DNA of 41,789 nucleotides from Diphasiastrum complanatum (lineage: Eukaryota; Streptophyta; Lycopodiopsida; Lycopodiales; Lycopodiaceae). Positions 1-10,635 of the stretch are shown one piece after another (the first letter of the stretch is position 1; each line of letters begins with the position of its first letter). The stretch is taken from NCBI GenBank assembly GCA_029204225.1, contig MU833229.1, positions 17,501 through 59,289 of the forward strand, written 5' to 3'. Under the pieces are notes generated by a model. That model searched no databases and was not told where the DNA came from. It saw only the letters and a list, made by a program, of their open reading frames with translations. Position numbers and translations under genes: made by a program.

Positions 1-22
1 TACAGATTCACCTGAATCAGAT

Positions 23-1612
23 TTGTCTGATTCTACTTCCGAACCAAGTTTAGAATCTTTGTCTAAGCGAAGTTTAGATTCAGATCCTCCAAGTTCATCT
101 AGTTCACCACCATCTATTAATATGGCTAATCCAGCGCCACCCACATCTACAAAAATCATATACGATTTCTTTAAGAGATCATATTTCGAAGATGCGGATA
201 GTTATTTGTTGCGATTTGAATCCATTACCATAGCAAATAAAGAGCATATGGATGAGGATAAAGTTAGAATTTTGCCAGGTCTTCTGCGGAAGCAGGCGAG
301 GATCTGGTACAGTCAATTAGTACCAAAAACAGTTTATACTTGGAACGCTTTAAAAGCAGCATTCCTTAAACAGTTTAGGGAGATAGGATATTCCACTAGA
401 TCGTTGGCTCGGCTTAACTCTGTTGAAAAAAAGCCAAAGGAATCACTTAGGAAATATACTCGTAGGGTTAAGAATTTAATAGGAAAGTTAGGAGCCCAGT
501 ATCCAGTTCATATGCAAAATGAATGGTTCTTGGGTGGTTTGCCTAAGAAAATGGATCAATATTGTTGACAAGGTTTGATGACTTCTTTGGAAGATGTCAT
601 TGCCTCTGCTAAGAATTACAAAACTTCTCGAATTTCTCGTAGACGGAGAAATGAAAGAAAAAGTAGTAAAAAGCACAAATTTAAACGAACAGAAGAATCT
701 GAAACATCTACTGAGTCTGAATCAAAATCTAATTTAGTGGATGGCAAAGAATCCTCTGAGTATTCATCTTATTCTTCTTCATCAGAAGAAGAATCTTCTT
801 ATAGGAAATACAAAAATAGAAATTCAGATAGAAAGAAAAGAATGGAAAAATCCGAAATGATGGATCCATTAAGGAAAAGTGTTGAGCTGTTAACAAGAGA
901 AATGAGTGACTTGAAAGTCCAGATATCTGATGTTAAAGCCAAGCGACAGAAAGCAAAGCCTAACGCCAATGTTTGGTGTATATCTTGTGGGAAGGAAGGT
1001 CATTCTAAGACCAATTGTCCTAGTTTGCAGACTAATTATTTAGAAGAGGAACTATTCCTCTGTCCGATTAATAATCATGAGGATGTAGCTTATACTGCAA
1101 CTCCTACTAACCAAAAAACTATGATACCGAAACAACGTACTAGTCAACAATACACTATTTTGTGAAGGGGCGGAACACGAGATTCCACTCCATCGACCAG
1201 AGTAAGGGATTCGTGCTACAATTGCGGAGCCCCGGGTCACTATTCGCCTGATTGTCCTCAACCCAGGATATCAGCATGATATGTGCCGCTCTGTGCTAAC
1301 TGTAAAGGCGAAGGGCATGTCATAGCTGAATGTCCTCAGCCACAATAGCCACGGTCTAAACCAAGGTTTGTAAACTCACCTAGGGAAGACGACCTTCGGC
1401 CATCTAAGACTAACACTGACATGATAGTTCAGAGGATAGAAGCAGAGTCTGAATTATTAGATCAAGATCATCAATGGCCAGAATTAGAGGAAAAGATAAA
1501 TAAAATAACTACAAGAAGTAGTAAAGATTCTTTAACACTTAAAGGTAAGAAGAAACTAAGGCAAAAATTGCAAAAATCGCAACAGAAAAAGCAAAGTTCG
1601 CAGAACAGTTAG
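23..1612 (+). pseudogene. Gag of gypsy element 1, with three CCHC zinc knuckles
   Basis: The capsid-like part (about residues 45-175 of the first block) has the plant retrotransposon_gag pattern, including ARIWYSQL and WNALKAAFLKQF. An Arg/Ser/Glu/Lys-rich linker follows (about 620-860). Three zinc knuckles follow in the same frame: CISCGKEGHSKTNC near 984-1019, CYNCGAPGHYSPDC near 1214-1257, and CANCKGEGHVIAEC near 1294-1332. All are CX2CX4HX4C, which binds nucleic acid in packaging. In-frame stops are at 566 (TGA), 1163 (TGA), 1277 (TGA) and 1346 (TAG). A frameshift sits near 1600. The start is uncertain because the element enters from the window edge; the first ATG seen is at 23. Confidence 0.85.
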
Positions 1613-1717
1613 TAAAAATTTCTAAGTCTTGATAAGTCTAATGGAAAACATTATGATGTTGATATTAGTTCAGAAACTAAGAAGCTTTTAGAAGAAGAAA
1701 CTAGACAAGTTAAGAAA

Positions 1718-2310
1718 GTGGCATTTTCAGATCTAGTTATAAGTAGCGAGATACCTAGAGATCTGTCACCACTTAGAAACCGTTCTTATAATATTGTAGA
1801 AGACCTTGTTTCTAGAATGCCTAATATAACCTTTAAACAGTTATTAGATGATAACCAATATATAAGAAAGAAATTAAGCAATTCTTGCAAAATAAAAAGA
1901 GAAAAAAAACAAAGTTACCAGTAATCAACTTAGGATTAGTTAATTACGGTAATGAAGGCCAACCAGAGATTCAAATAGTAATTAATGGCTGCATCTTTAT
2001 AATGTACCCATAGATTCCAGATCTAGTGTAAATATAATGACTGAAGAAACGGCATATGAATTAGACATTCATCATAGAATAGCACCCACTTTAAGACATT
2101 TAAGGTTAGCCGATGCAACTAGAAGATCATCAATAGGAGAACTATCTCACTTCACAGTTTATATTGGAGACCATAAGTTTCTTATGGATTTTATAATATT
2201 AAAAACTACGAGACAATCATCATATAAAGTGTTATTAGGATGACCATAGCTCTATCAGACCGATGTTATAACCCACTAGAAGAAAAAGGAGATTATCGTT
2301 CAGAGACCAG
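1718..2310 (+). pseudogene. First retropepsin-like protease domain of gypsy element 1
   Basis: After a linker there is a complete clan AA aspartic protease fold signature. An active-site-like segment D-S-R-S-S-V-N sits near 2012-2032. It is followed by LADAT, an IGEL turn, a hydrophobic F-M-D-F strand, and the terminal V-L-L-G-x-P-x-L-Y motif near 2228-2255. The usual D-T/S-G triad reads D-S-R, so the catalytic glycine is lost, consistent with one G-to-A change. The Arg and Trp positions of the L-G-R-P-W motif are TGA (2241) and TAG (2247). Retropepsins cut the polyprotein into its mature parts. This copy could not do so. Confidence 0.72.
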
Positions 2311-3278
2311 ATGGAGACACCGACAGGACAAAGTCATAAAAGAATTTCCATATCATGGGAAAAAGATAAGTACGAAGGCGAGACACCTACATCTTCCTCG
2401 AGCTATACTTCGAAGGAAGAAGGGCTTCAGTCAGTAGGTACTGAAGAAGGGGAGAGGCTAGTCACACTAAGTATACCTGCATACAATAATAGAGTAGAAT
2501 ATGTAGATACAAGAGATGTGGAGTTCCAGAGATTAGTGCGATCATAAGAGATCAGACTATAAATAGAATACTAATAGACTAAGGATCCAGTATCAATCTA
2601 GTAACAAAAACAATGGTTAAAAAATTAGGATTAGAGAACCAGATACAGCCTATCACTTATCACGAAATCCATTTAGCGGACGCGACTAAATGTATACCAG
2701 TAGGTGAGCTAAGAGGTATTAACGTAATTATAGAGACAGAGACGTTTGTTATGAATTTCCTTGTCATAGATCCAATAGATACACCACCTTATTCGATATT
2801 ATTTGGAAGACCATGCTTATATCAAGCAGATGCTATTATAAATTGGTCTACCAAACATATATTTTTTCCAGGCATTCTCACAGCCAGTCCAATAGGGGGT
2901 CACCTTTTGAGATGGGGTGAGCAGTTAGCTAGACCTGTTGAATCATGGATCAATTTTCTAGAATGCTATGAGATTGATGAGGAAGAAGAAATACCGATAA
3001 TATCCGAGTCAAGAGAAGTTCTGGGTGGAACCAAAGCAAGTCTAACAAAGGGGATGGTAGATAAAACAGATTATGTAGAAATAGAAATTAATAAAGGTAA
3101 GACTTTGAATCTATATAAACACCAATCGGACCAAGAACATGAAGAGTATATATTGCTTCTTCAAAAATACCAAAACGTGTTTGCTTGGTCGATGGATGAT
3201 TTAATAGGAATACCAGTTAAATGGGACGAACATAGAATAGATCTCATTCAGGGAACAATACCTATTAGACAGCGTTAA
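2311..3278 (+). pseudogene. Linker and second retropepsin-like protease domain of gypsy element 1
   Basis: A Ser/Thr-rich linker (about 2311-2545) leads to a second, separate aspartic protease domain. It begins near 2575 with I-L-I-D, a stop in place of the second triad residue, then GSSINLVT. It continues with LADATK, VGELRG, F-V-M-N-F and the terminal I-L-F-G-R-P near 2797-2814. This is the copy in the usual position before RT. The acidic segment about 2950-3270 (YECYEIDEEEE, then FAWSMDDLIGIP) is the normal protease-RT connector. The stop at 3276 (TAA) sits in the Y-R-L-N-P-K-Y lead-in to RT. Having two full protease domains in tandem is unusual. Confidence 0.75.
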
Positions 3279-3284
3279 TATAGA

Positions 3285-3836
3285 TTGAATCCAAAGTACT
3301 CCTTATTAGTAAAAGACGAATTAGACAGATGTCTTAGAGCGGGTATTATATATCATGTTCTAAGCAGTGAGTGGGTATCACCAATAGTTATAGTACCTAA
3401 GAAGAAGACGGGCAAGATTAGAGTTTGTCAGGATTTCAGAAAACTAAATGCTGCTACAGCGAAGGATTATCATCCTCTGCCGTATACATATACCATTTTT
3501 GACCAAGTAGCTGGTCATGAACGTTATAGTTTTTTAGATGGATTCTCAGGTTATAACCAAGTTTTTATAAAAGAGGAAGATAGATCCAAAACAACTTTCA
3601 CCACTGATTGGGGGACGTACGCATATACGCGAATGCCCTTTGGTCTTTGTAATGCACCTGCCACATTCCAACGTATGATGACAAATACAAAAAAAAATTT
3701 AAGAAAGTTTTTAGAAATTTTTATGGATGATTCATCAACTAAAAACCATTTAGATGCATTAGAGAGAAATTGAGAAGATGTCAAGAGACATCTCTTAAAC
3801 TGCATCCGGCTAAGTGTTACTATTGGAGGATAGTAA
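3285..3836 (+). pseudogene. Reverse transcriptase domain of gypsy element 1
   Basis: Clear Ty3/gypsy RT. It has EWVSPIVIVPKKKTGKIRVC, then FRKLNAAT, PLPYTYTIFDQVAG, and the catalytic-Asp motif FLDGFSGYNQV. TRMPFGLCNAPATFQRMM follows, then the active site as FMDD (normally Y/F-x-D-D) near 3718-3730. RT copies element RNA into DNA. After the HPAKCY-like motif (about 3800) the family's usual LGH-GI-thumb segment is missing. A 16-bp direct repeat flanks the next stretch, so the thumb was probably lost by short-repeat deletion. Stops are at 3771, 3831 and 3834. Confidence 0.88.
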
Positions 3837-4466
3837 CACTTAGAATTATTAGAACCAACCAATTTAAGAGAGCTTAGAGGTTTTCTAGGTCATGTAGGTT
3901 ACTATTGGAGGATAATTAAAGATTATGCTATAATAGTAACTCCTTTAACAAGTTTATTAAAAAAATCTGTGGAGTACCATTGGACACAAGACCATCAAAA
4001 AGCTTTTGATCAATTGAAACAGTCATTAGCAGAAGCCACTGGGGTTAGACCTCCAAATTGGTCTTAAAAGTTCCATGTATATGTAGACACATCATCGTTT
4101 GTGATAGGTGTGGTTCTTCGTCAGAAAGATGACCAAAATATAGATTATCCAATTTACTATGCGGGAAGGCAACTTGCTGCATCAGAAAATCATTATTCTG
4201 CTACAGAGTGAGAAGCATTAGGGATGATTTATTCAGTAAAGAAATTTAGACATTACCTTTTAGGATACCCTTTTGTTTTTTATGTAGATCACTACGCATT
4301 CAAACATTTAGTGAATAAACCTGATCTTTTGGGTAGAATAGCTAGATGGGTATTATTATTAGATGAGTTTAGTTATGAAGTAGAATTAAGAAGAGGCAAG
4401 GATCATCAAAATGTTGATTACATATCCCACCTCCAAACAAAAAAACCAATTGAAACCTATTTCTGA
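3837..4466 (+). pseudogene. RT connector and RNase H domain of gypsy element 1
   Basis: The connector reads LRELRGFLGHVGYYWRII, then PLTSLLKK and a WTQDHQKAFDQLK motif, as in gypsy polyproteins. RNase H follows, with FHVYVDTSSFVIGVVL carrying the first catalytic Asp. TE-stop-EALG carries the catalytic Glu; the stop at 4209 replaces the usual Arg of TEREAL. FYVDHYAFKHLV carries the next Asp, and the block closes with DEFSYEVELRRGKDHQNVDYISH. RNase H degrades the RNA strand during reverse transcription. Another stop sits near 4066. Confidence 0.87.
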
Positions 4467-4639
4467 TGAATTTCCAGATGAACATATAATGAGTATTCAA
4501 TCAGAAACATCAATTTATAGGGATGTTATTAATTTTTTACAGGACCAGATATATTCTGAACATTTTAATAAACAGCAAAAAAACTGTTTTTCTTTTTAAA
4601 GTAGGACCATACACGATTGTAAATAGTATATTGTATAAA

Positions 4640-5763
4640 TTAGGAGCTGACGATAGTCTCCGCCGATGTTTAGAACCAACCGAGACGACCGTTGTAATGA
4701 GTGCATTACATGAGGAGGATTTGGGGGTCATTATGCTCTTAAAAAAACTGCAAAAAAAATTTTTAATGCTAAATATTGGTGGCCTACCGTCTATAGAGAT
4801 GTTAAAATTTTCATCAAAAAATGTGATGCATGCCAGAGGATGGGAAAACCCAGCTTTGCAACACATTGGCCACTTACTCCAATTATCCCCTTAGCACCTT
4901 TTGAGAAGTGGGGGATAGATTTTGTAGGACCTATCAAACCGACCATGCGTAAAACTCGTCATCGTTACATGCTTGTTGCCAGGGACTATGCTAGCAAGAT
5001 GGTAGAGGCCGAAGCCACAATTAAGAACGATGCTAAGACTGTAGCAAAGTTTTTATTCCAAAACATTATCACGCGATATGGTTGTCCCTTAGAACTCGTT
5101 AGCGATAGGGGAACCCATTTCCTTAATCAGACCATTGAAGCCATGTTGTCATATTTTTCTATTACACATCGCCAAACCACTCCATATAATCCAAAAGCAA
5201 ATGGGCTTACGGAATGAGCAAATGGAATTCTATGTAAAATTTTGAATAAAGTAACGGAAACACATTCTTCTGATTGGGATCAAAAGTTACCATCTGTCTT
5301 ATGGACATATAGAACTGCTGAAAAGATTACAACTAGACAGATTCCATACTATCTTGTGTATGGAATGCATCTCATACTACTGATAGAATTTGAAGTTCCG
5401 ACGTTTCGCATTAGGAATGAAGAGCGAATGGATGAACACGATAGTCTTTGGGAGCGGATGATTTCTTTGACGCAACTGGAAGAAGATCGTCGCCTTGCAT
5501 TAATCGAGACTGAATGAGTTCAGAGTAAAAGAAAAGAAATTTTTGACCAATCCATTAAAAAAATGAAAATTAAACAAGGGGACCATGTGCTTCTGTATGA
5601 TAACAGACACATGTTGTTTCCTGGAAAATTACATACCAGATGGATGGGACCGTATAAAGTTATAGAAGTTTTTAATAATGGATCACTTCAGTTAGCTGAT
5701 CTCCAAGGACATTTACTTGACACTCAAGTAAATGGTTCAAGGGTGAAGCGCTACTATGACTAA
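4640..5763 (+). pseudogene. Integrase of gypsy element 1
   Basis: The zinc-binding HHCC region is split across frames. A His-rich start lies near 4705-4760, and the C-x2-C pair (CDACQR when read in frame) is near 4822-4845. The catalytic core from 4840 has EKWGIDFVGPI (first Asp), VSDRGTHF (second Asp) and PYNPKANGLTE (catalytic Glu, near 5212), so DDE is complete. The C-terminal part ends with the chromovirus/gypsy-type KIKQGDHVLLYDNR and GPYKVIEVFNNGSLQLADLQG patterns. No chromodomain is visible before the stop at 5761-5763. In-frame TGA stops are at 5215 and 5515, both at probable Arg codons. Confidence 0.88.
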
Positions 5764-6433
5764 TGTCCGATACATCAATTTTTTAAGGCCGTCATTTTTT
5801 GTCCAATTATTATTTTTTTATTTTTTATTATTTATTTTTATCGAAGTTTACATTTTTTGTGAAAATGTCGAAGCATGCTGCAATTGTTTGTATTGCGAAA
5901 AAGCCGAGACCTTCGCTACATTTATATTTTGCGAAAAACCTGACACTATATTGGAATATGGTGTATTTAGTGAGTTCACCAATACGGAAATTGCGACACT
6001 TACCTTCGCATTTTTCGGGATTTTACCTTCTGACACCTTCGCATTTTAACGAAGAAAGAAATAAGCTTACCAAGCGAAGCATTCCTGCATTTTGTTTATA
6101 TATTTATTTTTGTTTTTTGGACTAGACACTTTATTATTTAGTATGTACCTTCAAAAGGACACGCTTCCATTTAATAGTAGTCGAATCCGCCGAAATATCA
6201 TCAATACGCCTAAAACCTCAAACACTTCAGTTGTTGTTGCTACCATTTTCCATCACTCTTGCTCTCCGAAATTGCAAATTGTTGTGATCAAGCTCTTGTC
6301 TGCCATCGCTCGTTTACATTTGCAAGCACTATGGCGATCGTATTCAAGACACACCCAAAGACAGTGTTACTAATCTTACAACCACTAGCTGTTCGCAGGC
6401 GATTATATAATATGAACGTGTCAATTTTTTCTT
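5764..6433 (+). other. Noncoding 3' region, probable 3' LTR material of gypsy element 1
   Basis: AT-rich sequence follows directly after the integrase stop and has no recognisable gene. It has long T runs near 5790-5850. It also has scattered GCGAAAAAGCC-, CGACACTT- and TTCGCATTT-like words between 5895 and 6050. Position and composition suit a 3' LTR, but I found no clear polypurine tract, TG/CA ends or second copy, so no edge is claimed. The downstream limit is the transposase fragment starting at 6434. Confidence 0.4.
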
Positions 6434-7097
6434 TTAATTGAGGTGAAAGTCTCTTTTGCACACCATTTCCTTGTGGTACTTCACCCTTAACACGTTCATC
6501 TTCTTCTTTACACCACATTTTTGGACTTGCAGGATGCAATTGTGAGATATTTCAGTGATATAAAACAAAGATTCCTGTACAAGCCAACTTTCTACAATGC
6601 TACCTTCTGGCCTTGCCTTTTGTCTCACAAAGCCCTTCAAAACTTTCATAAAGCGCTCAAGGTAGAACATCCATCTCGTGTGCACAGGTCCTGCAATTTA
6701 TACTCTTTGACCAAATGCACTAGAAGATGAACTTGTATATCCAAAAAGGAAGTTGGAAAATCTCTTTTCAACAAACATACCATTTCAATCATTTGGATTT
6801 TCATGGAATCCAATTCACTATTTTTTATTTTTTTTGAGAAAATCCACCTGCAAGATTGATAGTATATTAAGTTGTTTAACACATAAAAATATTGAAATAA
6901 CACATATTTATACAAGTGCTTAAAAGAATATACAAACCTAATCATCGATGGCAAATTGTAAAGCGTATTTCGTACGTCATCGTTGAAGAGACCTCGAATA
7001 GAAAGTGAAAGTATGAATTGCAACATCTTATGCCAATCATGCGATTTCAATCCACTTAATTTACCATCTTTGGTAAATGATTTGCATAAAGAATGTG
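6434..7097 (-). pseudogene. TNP2-type (CACTA/En-Spm) transposase, C-terminal segment (DUF4218-like)
   Basis: Read on the minus strand, the segment starts just left of the LTR insertion with KLSGLKSHDWHKMLQF, then RGLFNDDVRN and FPTSFLDIQVHLLVHLVKE. It then has the family's G-P-V-H-x-R-W-M pattern and ERFMKVLKGFVRQKARPEGS. This is the DUF4218-type region always found downstream of the TNP2 transposase core in plant CACTA elements. A single-base frameshift near 6690 splits it into two frames (upstream block to 6646, downstream block from about 6690 to 6434). Downstream of the conserved part the frame ends at 6434. It is non-functional, continuous in origin with the 8227-9516 segment. Confidence 0.85.
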
Positions 7098-8221
7098 TGT
7101 TGGCTGATTCTGATGAATCCGAAAGATACTCAGATAGAGCTACCCAGAGCAGCTCTCACCTTAGACCGAGGAGGTCTCTGAGAAAACGAGACGAACGAAG
7201 ACTGAGAGCTGAGTATGAGAGCCGAGGAATACTAGTAGTAATGACAAGCAAGAATTGTGTAAGTCTCATGGTGAATTTCGAAAGATGGAATGACCATGTA
7301 GGAACTAGTATTTCTAGGCAAATGTAATAAATGCAAGTAGACCCCTCTTAAAAAAAGTAGAGTGAGCCACCTTTTGATGGTGACCTCTAGTGGAGAGCAT
7401 TATTCCACTTGTAATTTGTGAAATGTGGAAAATTCCACTAGGATGCCACCTAAGGAGCTCTCTTGCTTATTTAAGAGACTCCCTCTTTGTGAAGAGGAGC
7501 TTTTGTATATTCTATCAACTCCATGCTGAAATGAGAAGAACCTCCACGAGTTAGATGCATCCACTGAGCTCCTAGATCATGTTTGTTTCTTGAGTGAATG
7601 CATTCATGATCTTACCCTTCCCTCCTTTGTGTGTGGTTGTGGATTGTAGAGTGGATTAGTTTTCATTTCTTGTTTGTGGATTAATGTAGGAATCAATATT
7701 CAAGTAAACTAAATAGGCTAGAAATGTGGCATAAATCTTGCATATCCTCCAACATTCTGGTTCTTGATGTTCTTGGGATGTCCAAGAATCAAAAAACTGG
7801 TTGGCTTCTTGATTCTTGGACTTCTAAAATGCTGTAGATTAGTTTCTTGTTTAGTGCAGGTGTAGCTTAGTTTTAGTAATGTGTAGGATCTGATTCAGTT
7901 CATTTTTAGAGTAGGTAGTTGTAGAACTATTAAATGTTTATTTGGGCTGCATGCTGATCTGTAAATGAATGTTCATGGCTTGCATCTCTATTTGAGTGTG
8001 AGTGCTTTCAAGAGAGAACAACCTTGAGTGTCCTTTGACAGGCAGGACATTGTTACTACAACGATTGATCAGCCCCCTTCTGCCTGGTTTCGGCATTGAA
8101 CTAAGAAGCTAACATTGAAGAAATGCCAACAAGCCTCTAAACAGGCAGAAAACAGTTCTTGTAAACAAGAAACAAGAAAGAATTAATAAACAGGTCCTCC
8201 CAAGCAAAGGATATGTCAACA
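7098..8221 (+). mobile_element. Solo LTR (or short non-autonomous LTR element) inserted in the TNP2 gene
   Basis: The 1124-bp unit begins TGTTGG and ends GTCAACA, giving TGTTG/CAACA terminal inverted repeats. It is flanked on both sides by the 5-bp direct repeat ATGTG (7093-7097 and 8222-8226). That is the standard signature of LTR-retrotransposon integration. It interrupts the transposase reading frame, which resumes on the other side once the insert and one repeat copy are discounted. Inside are a TATA-like TTATTTAAGAG near 7468-7478 and AATAAA near 7326 and 8187. No gag or pol is present. Strand is assigned from the TATA-like box only. Confidence 0.8.
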
Positions 8222-8226
8222 ATGTG

Positions 8227-9516
8227 CATAGCCTGTTGGAGTTCTCATTTGTTTTATGACATGTTTAACATATGAGAGTTGCTCTTTTGTAAGAATCCAC
8301 AGCACGCTAGGTAGAATCTCATCTCCACCTTCGGTCTATTGAATCCAATAGGGTCTTTTCACATCGGCCGCTTGTAGATCTTTACGAGCTGCGGAGCTAT
8401 CTTTTATGCCAATTATGTGGTTCCATAAGGATTCATCGACGTTTTTGAATATGTGCATAGGATTTAATAAACGGTTTATCAATAAATTCTTCCAATAGGG
8501 TAGTTTATGAAAAATAGACAACTGTTTCATACCATCAATGGATTCATTCCATTGAGAATTAACGTCATGACGTTTAAGCCATTCACCATGCCATTCCGCT
8601 ACTCCCATGCGTGGGGGTTGTGGTGTAGCTAGAGGATTATCTCCTCGCCCTCCACAACATCGCCTATTCAACCTTCGAAAAGGATGATCAAGCGGCAAGT
8701 ATTTGCGATGATTTTTGTACACTACTTTTTTTAACATATTTGTGCTATGTCGACCCTCCAAAATGGTCCAAAAATATAACATGCATTGTAACCCGATCTA
8801 ATTAAACTTGCATAGTTCATAAACTAAATTAAACATAAGCTTAGTTAAATATACTAAAACGTTAAACCCTAAAACGGAGTAGATTTATTATATAGATACC
8901 TGAACATTCACTTAAACCGGGGTAGTTATGCATTGTCCACATTAGAATTCCACGAACAACGAAGTTCCTTTGTTATATAGGTCTCGAGATGTCGTAAGCA
9001 TGAATACCATTCCAAAGAATGCACAATTCATCGACCAAAGGTGCAAGATACACATCCATGTTCTTGGCCTTGTACTTTCCTGGAATCAATAAAGCCAATA
9101 ACAAGTGTCCCATTTTAATACTCAACCATGGAGGTATATTATGATTAACAAGCACAACTAGCCATGTGGGCCAAGTTGACGCTTGAATGCTAAAAGGATT
9201 TGCGCCATCCATAGCAAGGCCAAATCTCAAATTACGAGGTTTATTTTTAAACTCAGACCATTGGTCTTCAATATGTTTCCATGCAAGTGAATCACTTGGT
9301 ACTTGCATCACATCATCCGTAGATCGAGTATTGACATGCCAATCCATTAGTTGTTCCAAATATTTACATCAAAATAAATGTTGCAATCGTGGGATAATTG
9401 GAAAATGTCGTAACACTTTTCGTGGCACTTTATCCCCTTATACGTCATCTCGAAAATGTGAAGCGTTACACATTGGACATTGAAGCTTTTCTGAATGCTC
9501 ACCTCTATATAGAACA
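8227..9516 (-). pseudogene. TNP2-type (CACTA) transposase core segment
   Basis: On the minus strand from 9516: VLYRGEHSEKLQCPMCN (zinc-binding C-x2-C start). In-frame stops then precede a KVPRKVLRHFPIIPRLQHLF block. Next come LRFGLAMDGANPF, IPPWLSIKMGHLLLALLIPG and MDVYLAPLVDELCILWNG, all hallmark stretches of plant TNP2 (Transposase_21). The exon reaches about 8900, where CAG|GTATCT makes a plausible donor. The next exon begins near 8782 with KNHRKYLPLDHPFRR, then MHIFKNV, and ends at the LTR insertion with a QMRTPTGYAH block. TNP2 binds and cuts CACTA ends. Several in-frame stops (near 8336 and 8973) and a missing N-terminus make this a pseudogene. Confidence 0.88.
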
Positions 9517-10166
9517 TGTGAAGGATTTAAGATCCTTAAGATCCAATCCACTTAAATGATCTTTGGTTAGAAAGAAAAATACACTACCAATCTCACCAAT
9601 GTAGAAAAATCAGCATCTACACACAAAATGAGATGCAAACACTAATAGAACCTGATTAAACTTGAATGAAATGATAAAGTAATGTTGTTGTCCATACAAA
9701 ACCAGCAAGCTATTGTATTTCACACATGCGGATCCAAAAATAACAATGAATGATCATTCTACACATAGAATTGCAAGCAATCACCAAGATAGTGCACCAA
9801 TGGATAGTAGAACCCAAGAGAACCATGTATAAGCATGAAATGAGATAGAGAAGAGAGAAGATGGCTCTCTCCACGAGTTATATCCTTTTATAACAGGTCC
9901 AAACCCTATTTGGCCACTTGACTTTTCCACCAAAATGCTAACCCTACTATTTTTGGGTCTAGATTCAATGTACCCAACTATTTAAATTTGAATCTACTTA
10001 AACTTGCATTCTAACTTTCCCACACTTTCAAAAAGTGTTTATTCAAATAAAATTTAGACTAATGAACTTTGAAAAGTCAATTTCTAAGTCTCAAATAAGT
10101 TTTGGCCTCAATATGCCAAATATGAAAATATAGCAAAATATGATAAAACAAGTTGAATCTTTCACA
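9517..10166 (-). mobile_element. 3' LTR of minus-strand copia element 1
   Basis: On the minus strand the LTR begins TGTGAAAGATTC directly after the pol polypurine tract (GAAGAGGGAG). It ends at 9517, where the plus strand reads TGTGAAGGATTT. The two ends therefore form an imperfect inverted repeat, TGTGAARGATTY. Length is 650 bp. A TATA box TTATAAAAGG lies near 9884-9893 on the minus strand, with an expected R/U5 downstream. The left end abuts TNP2 coding sequence exactly, so the element probably inserted into the transposase gene. The 5' half is gone and no target duplication can be checked. Confidence 0.72.
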
Positions 10167-10635
10167 CTCCCTCTTCAACTAGTTTTAGCATAGACTTTGA
10201 TAGCACTCCAAGTGAAGTCCTATGCTTCATGAACAAGTCCTTTTTCAATGCTTTGGTGAAGATATTAGCTACACATTCCCTTGAAGACACATGTAAGCTC
10301 CACCTCCTTTGCAATGACTTTCTCCCTCACAAAGTGATATTGTATCTCAATATGCTTGCTCCTTGCATGAAAGATAGGATTGGATGCCATTCTTTGGGCT
10401 GATTGGTTGTCAAAAAGATGATTGGGCTCTCTGAAAAATCCAGCAAGTGAAGATCCTTGATGATCCTCTTGATCCATACCATCTCCTTTGTGCAATGTGT
10501 GAGAGCTTTGTACTCGGCCTCACTAGATGACAATGAGATAGTGGCTTGTTTCTTCGACATCCATGATATAGCTCCATCACCTATGAAAATACAATAAGAA
10601 CTAATGGATTTCCTAGACGGAAAAGTACCAGTGAA
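10162..10635 (-). pseudogene. Copia element 1, C-terminal pol (RNase H end)
   Basis: Minus-strand copia RNase H: RKSISSYCIFIGDGAISW, then SKKQATISLSSSEAEYKALT, VWIKRIIKDLHLLDF, NPIFHARSKHIEIQYHFVRE and DIFTKAL-like ANIFTKALKKDLF. It ends in LVEEGV and a stop that overlaps the LTR start. This is the conserved C-terminus of Ty1/copia polyproteins. A frameshift lies near 10420, and another lies near 10270. The upstream RT, integrase and gag are absent. Homology stops at about 10635-10650, at the junction with the next repeat. Confidence 0.88.

Larger units (their letters stand above)
1..5763 (+). mobile_element. Ty3/gypsy retrotransposon 1, decayed Gag-Pol (5' end outside window)
   Basis: One long Gag-Pol reading unit runs Gag, three zinc knuckles, protease 1, protease 2, reverse transcriptase, RNase H, integrase. 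The order RT-RNase H-integrase is diagnostic of Ty3/gypsy (Metaviridae) rather than copia. The frame is kept over long stretches, so this is one element, but in-frame stops and several frameshifts rule out a functional polyprotein. The 5' LTR and primer-binding site lie outside the window. The 3' LTR edge could not be fixed. The parts are listed separately below. Confidence 0.93.

Noticed and set aside
6983-7327. Plus-strand open frame of 114 codons
   Set aside because: Its first part is antisense to the TNP2 segment and the rest runs into the inserted LTR, so it crosses an insertion junction.
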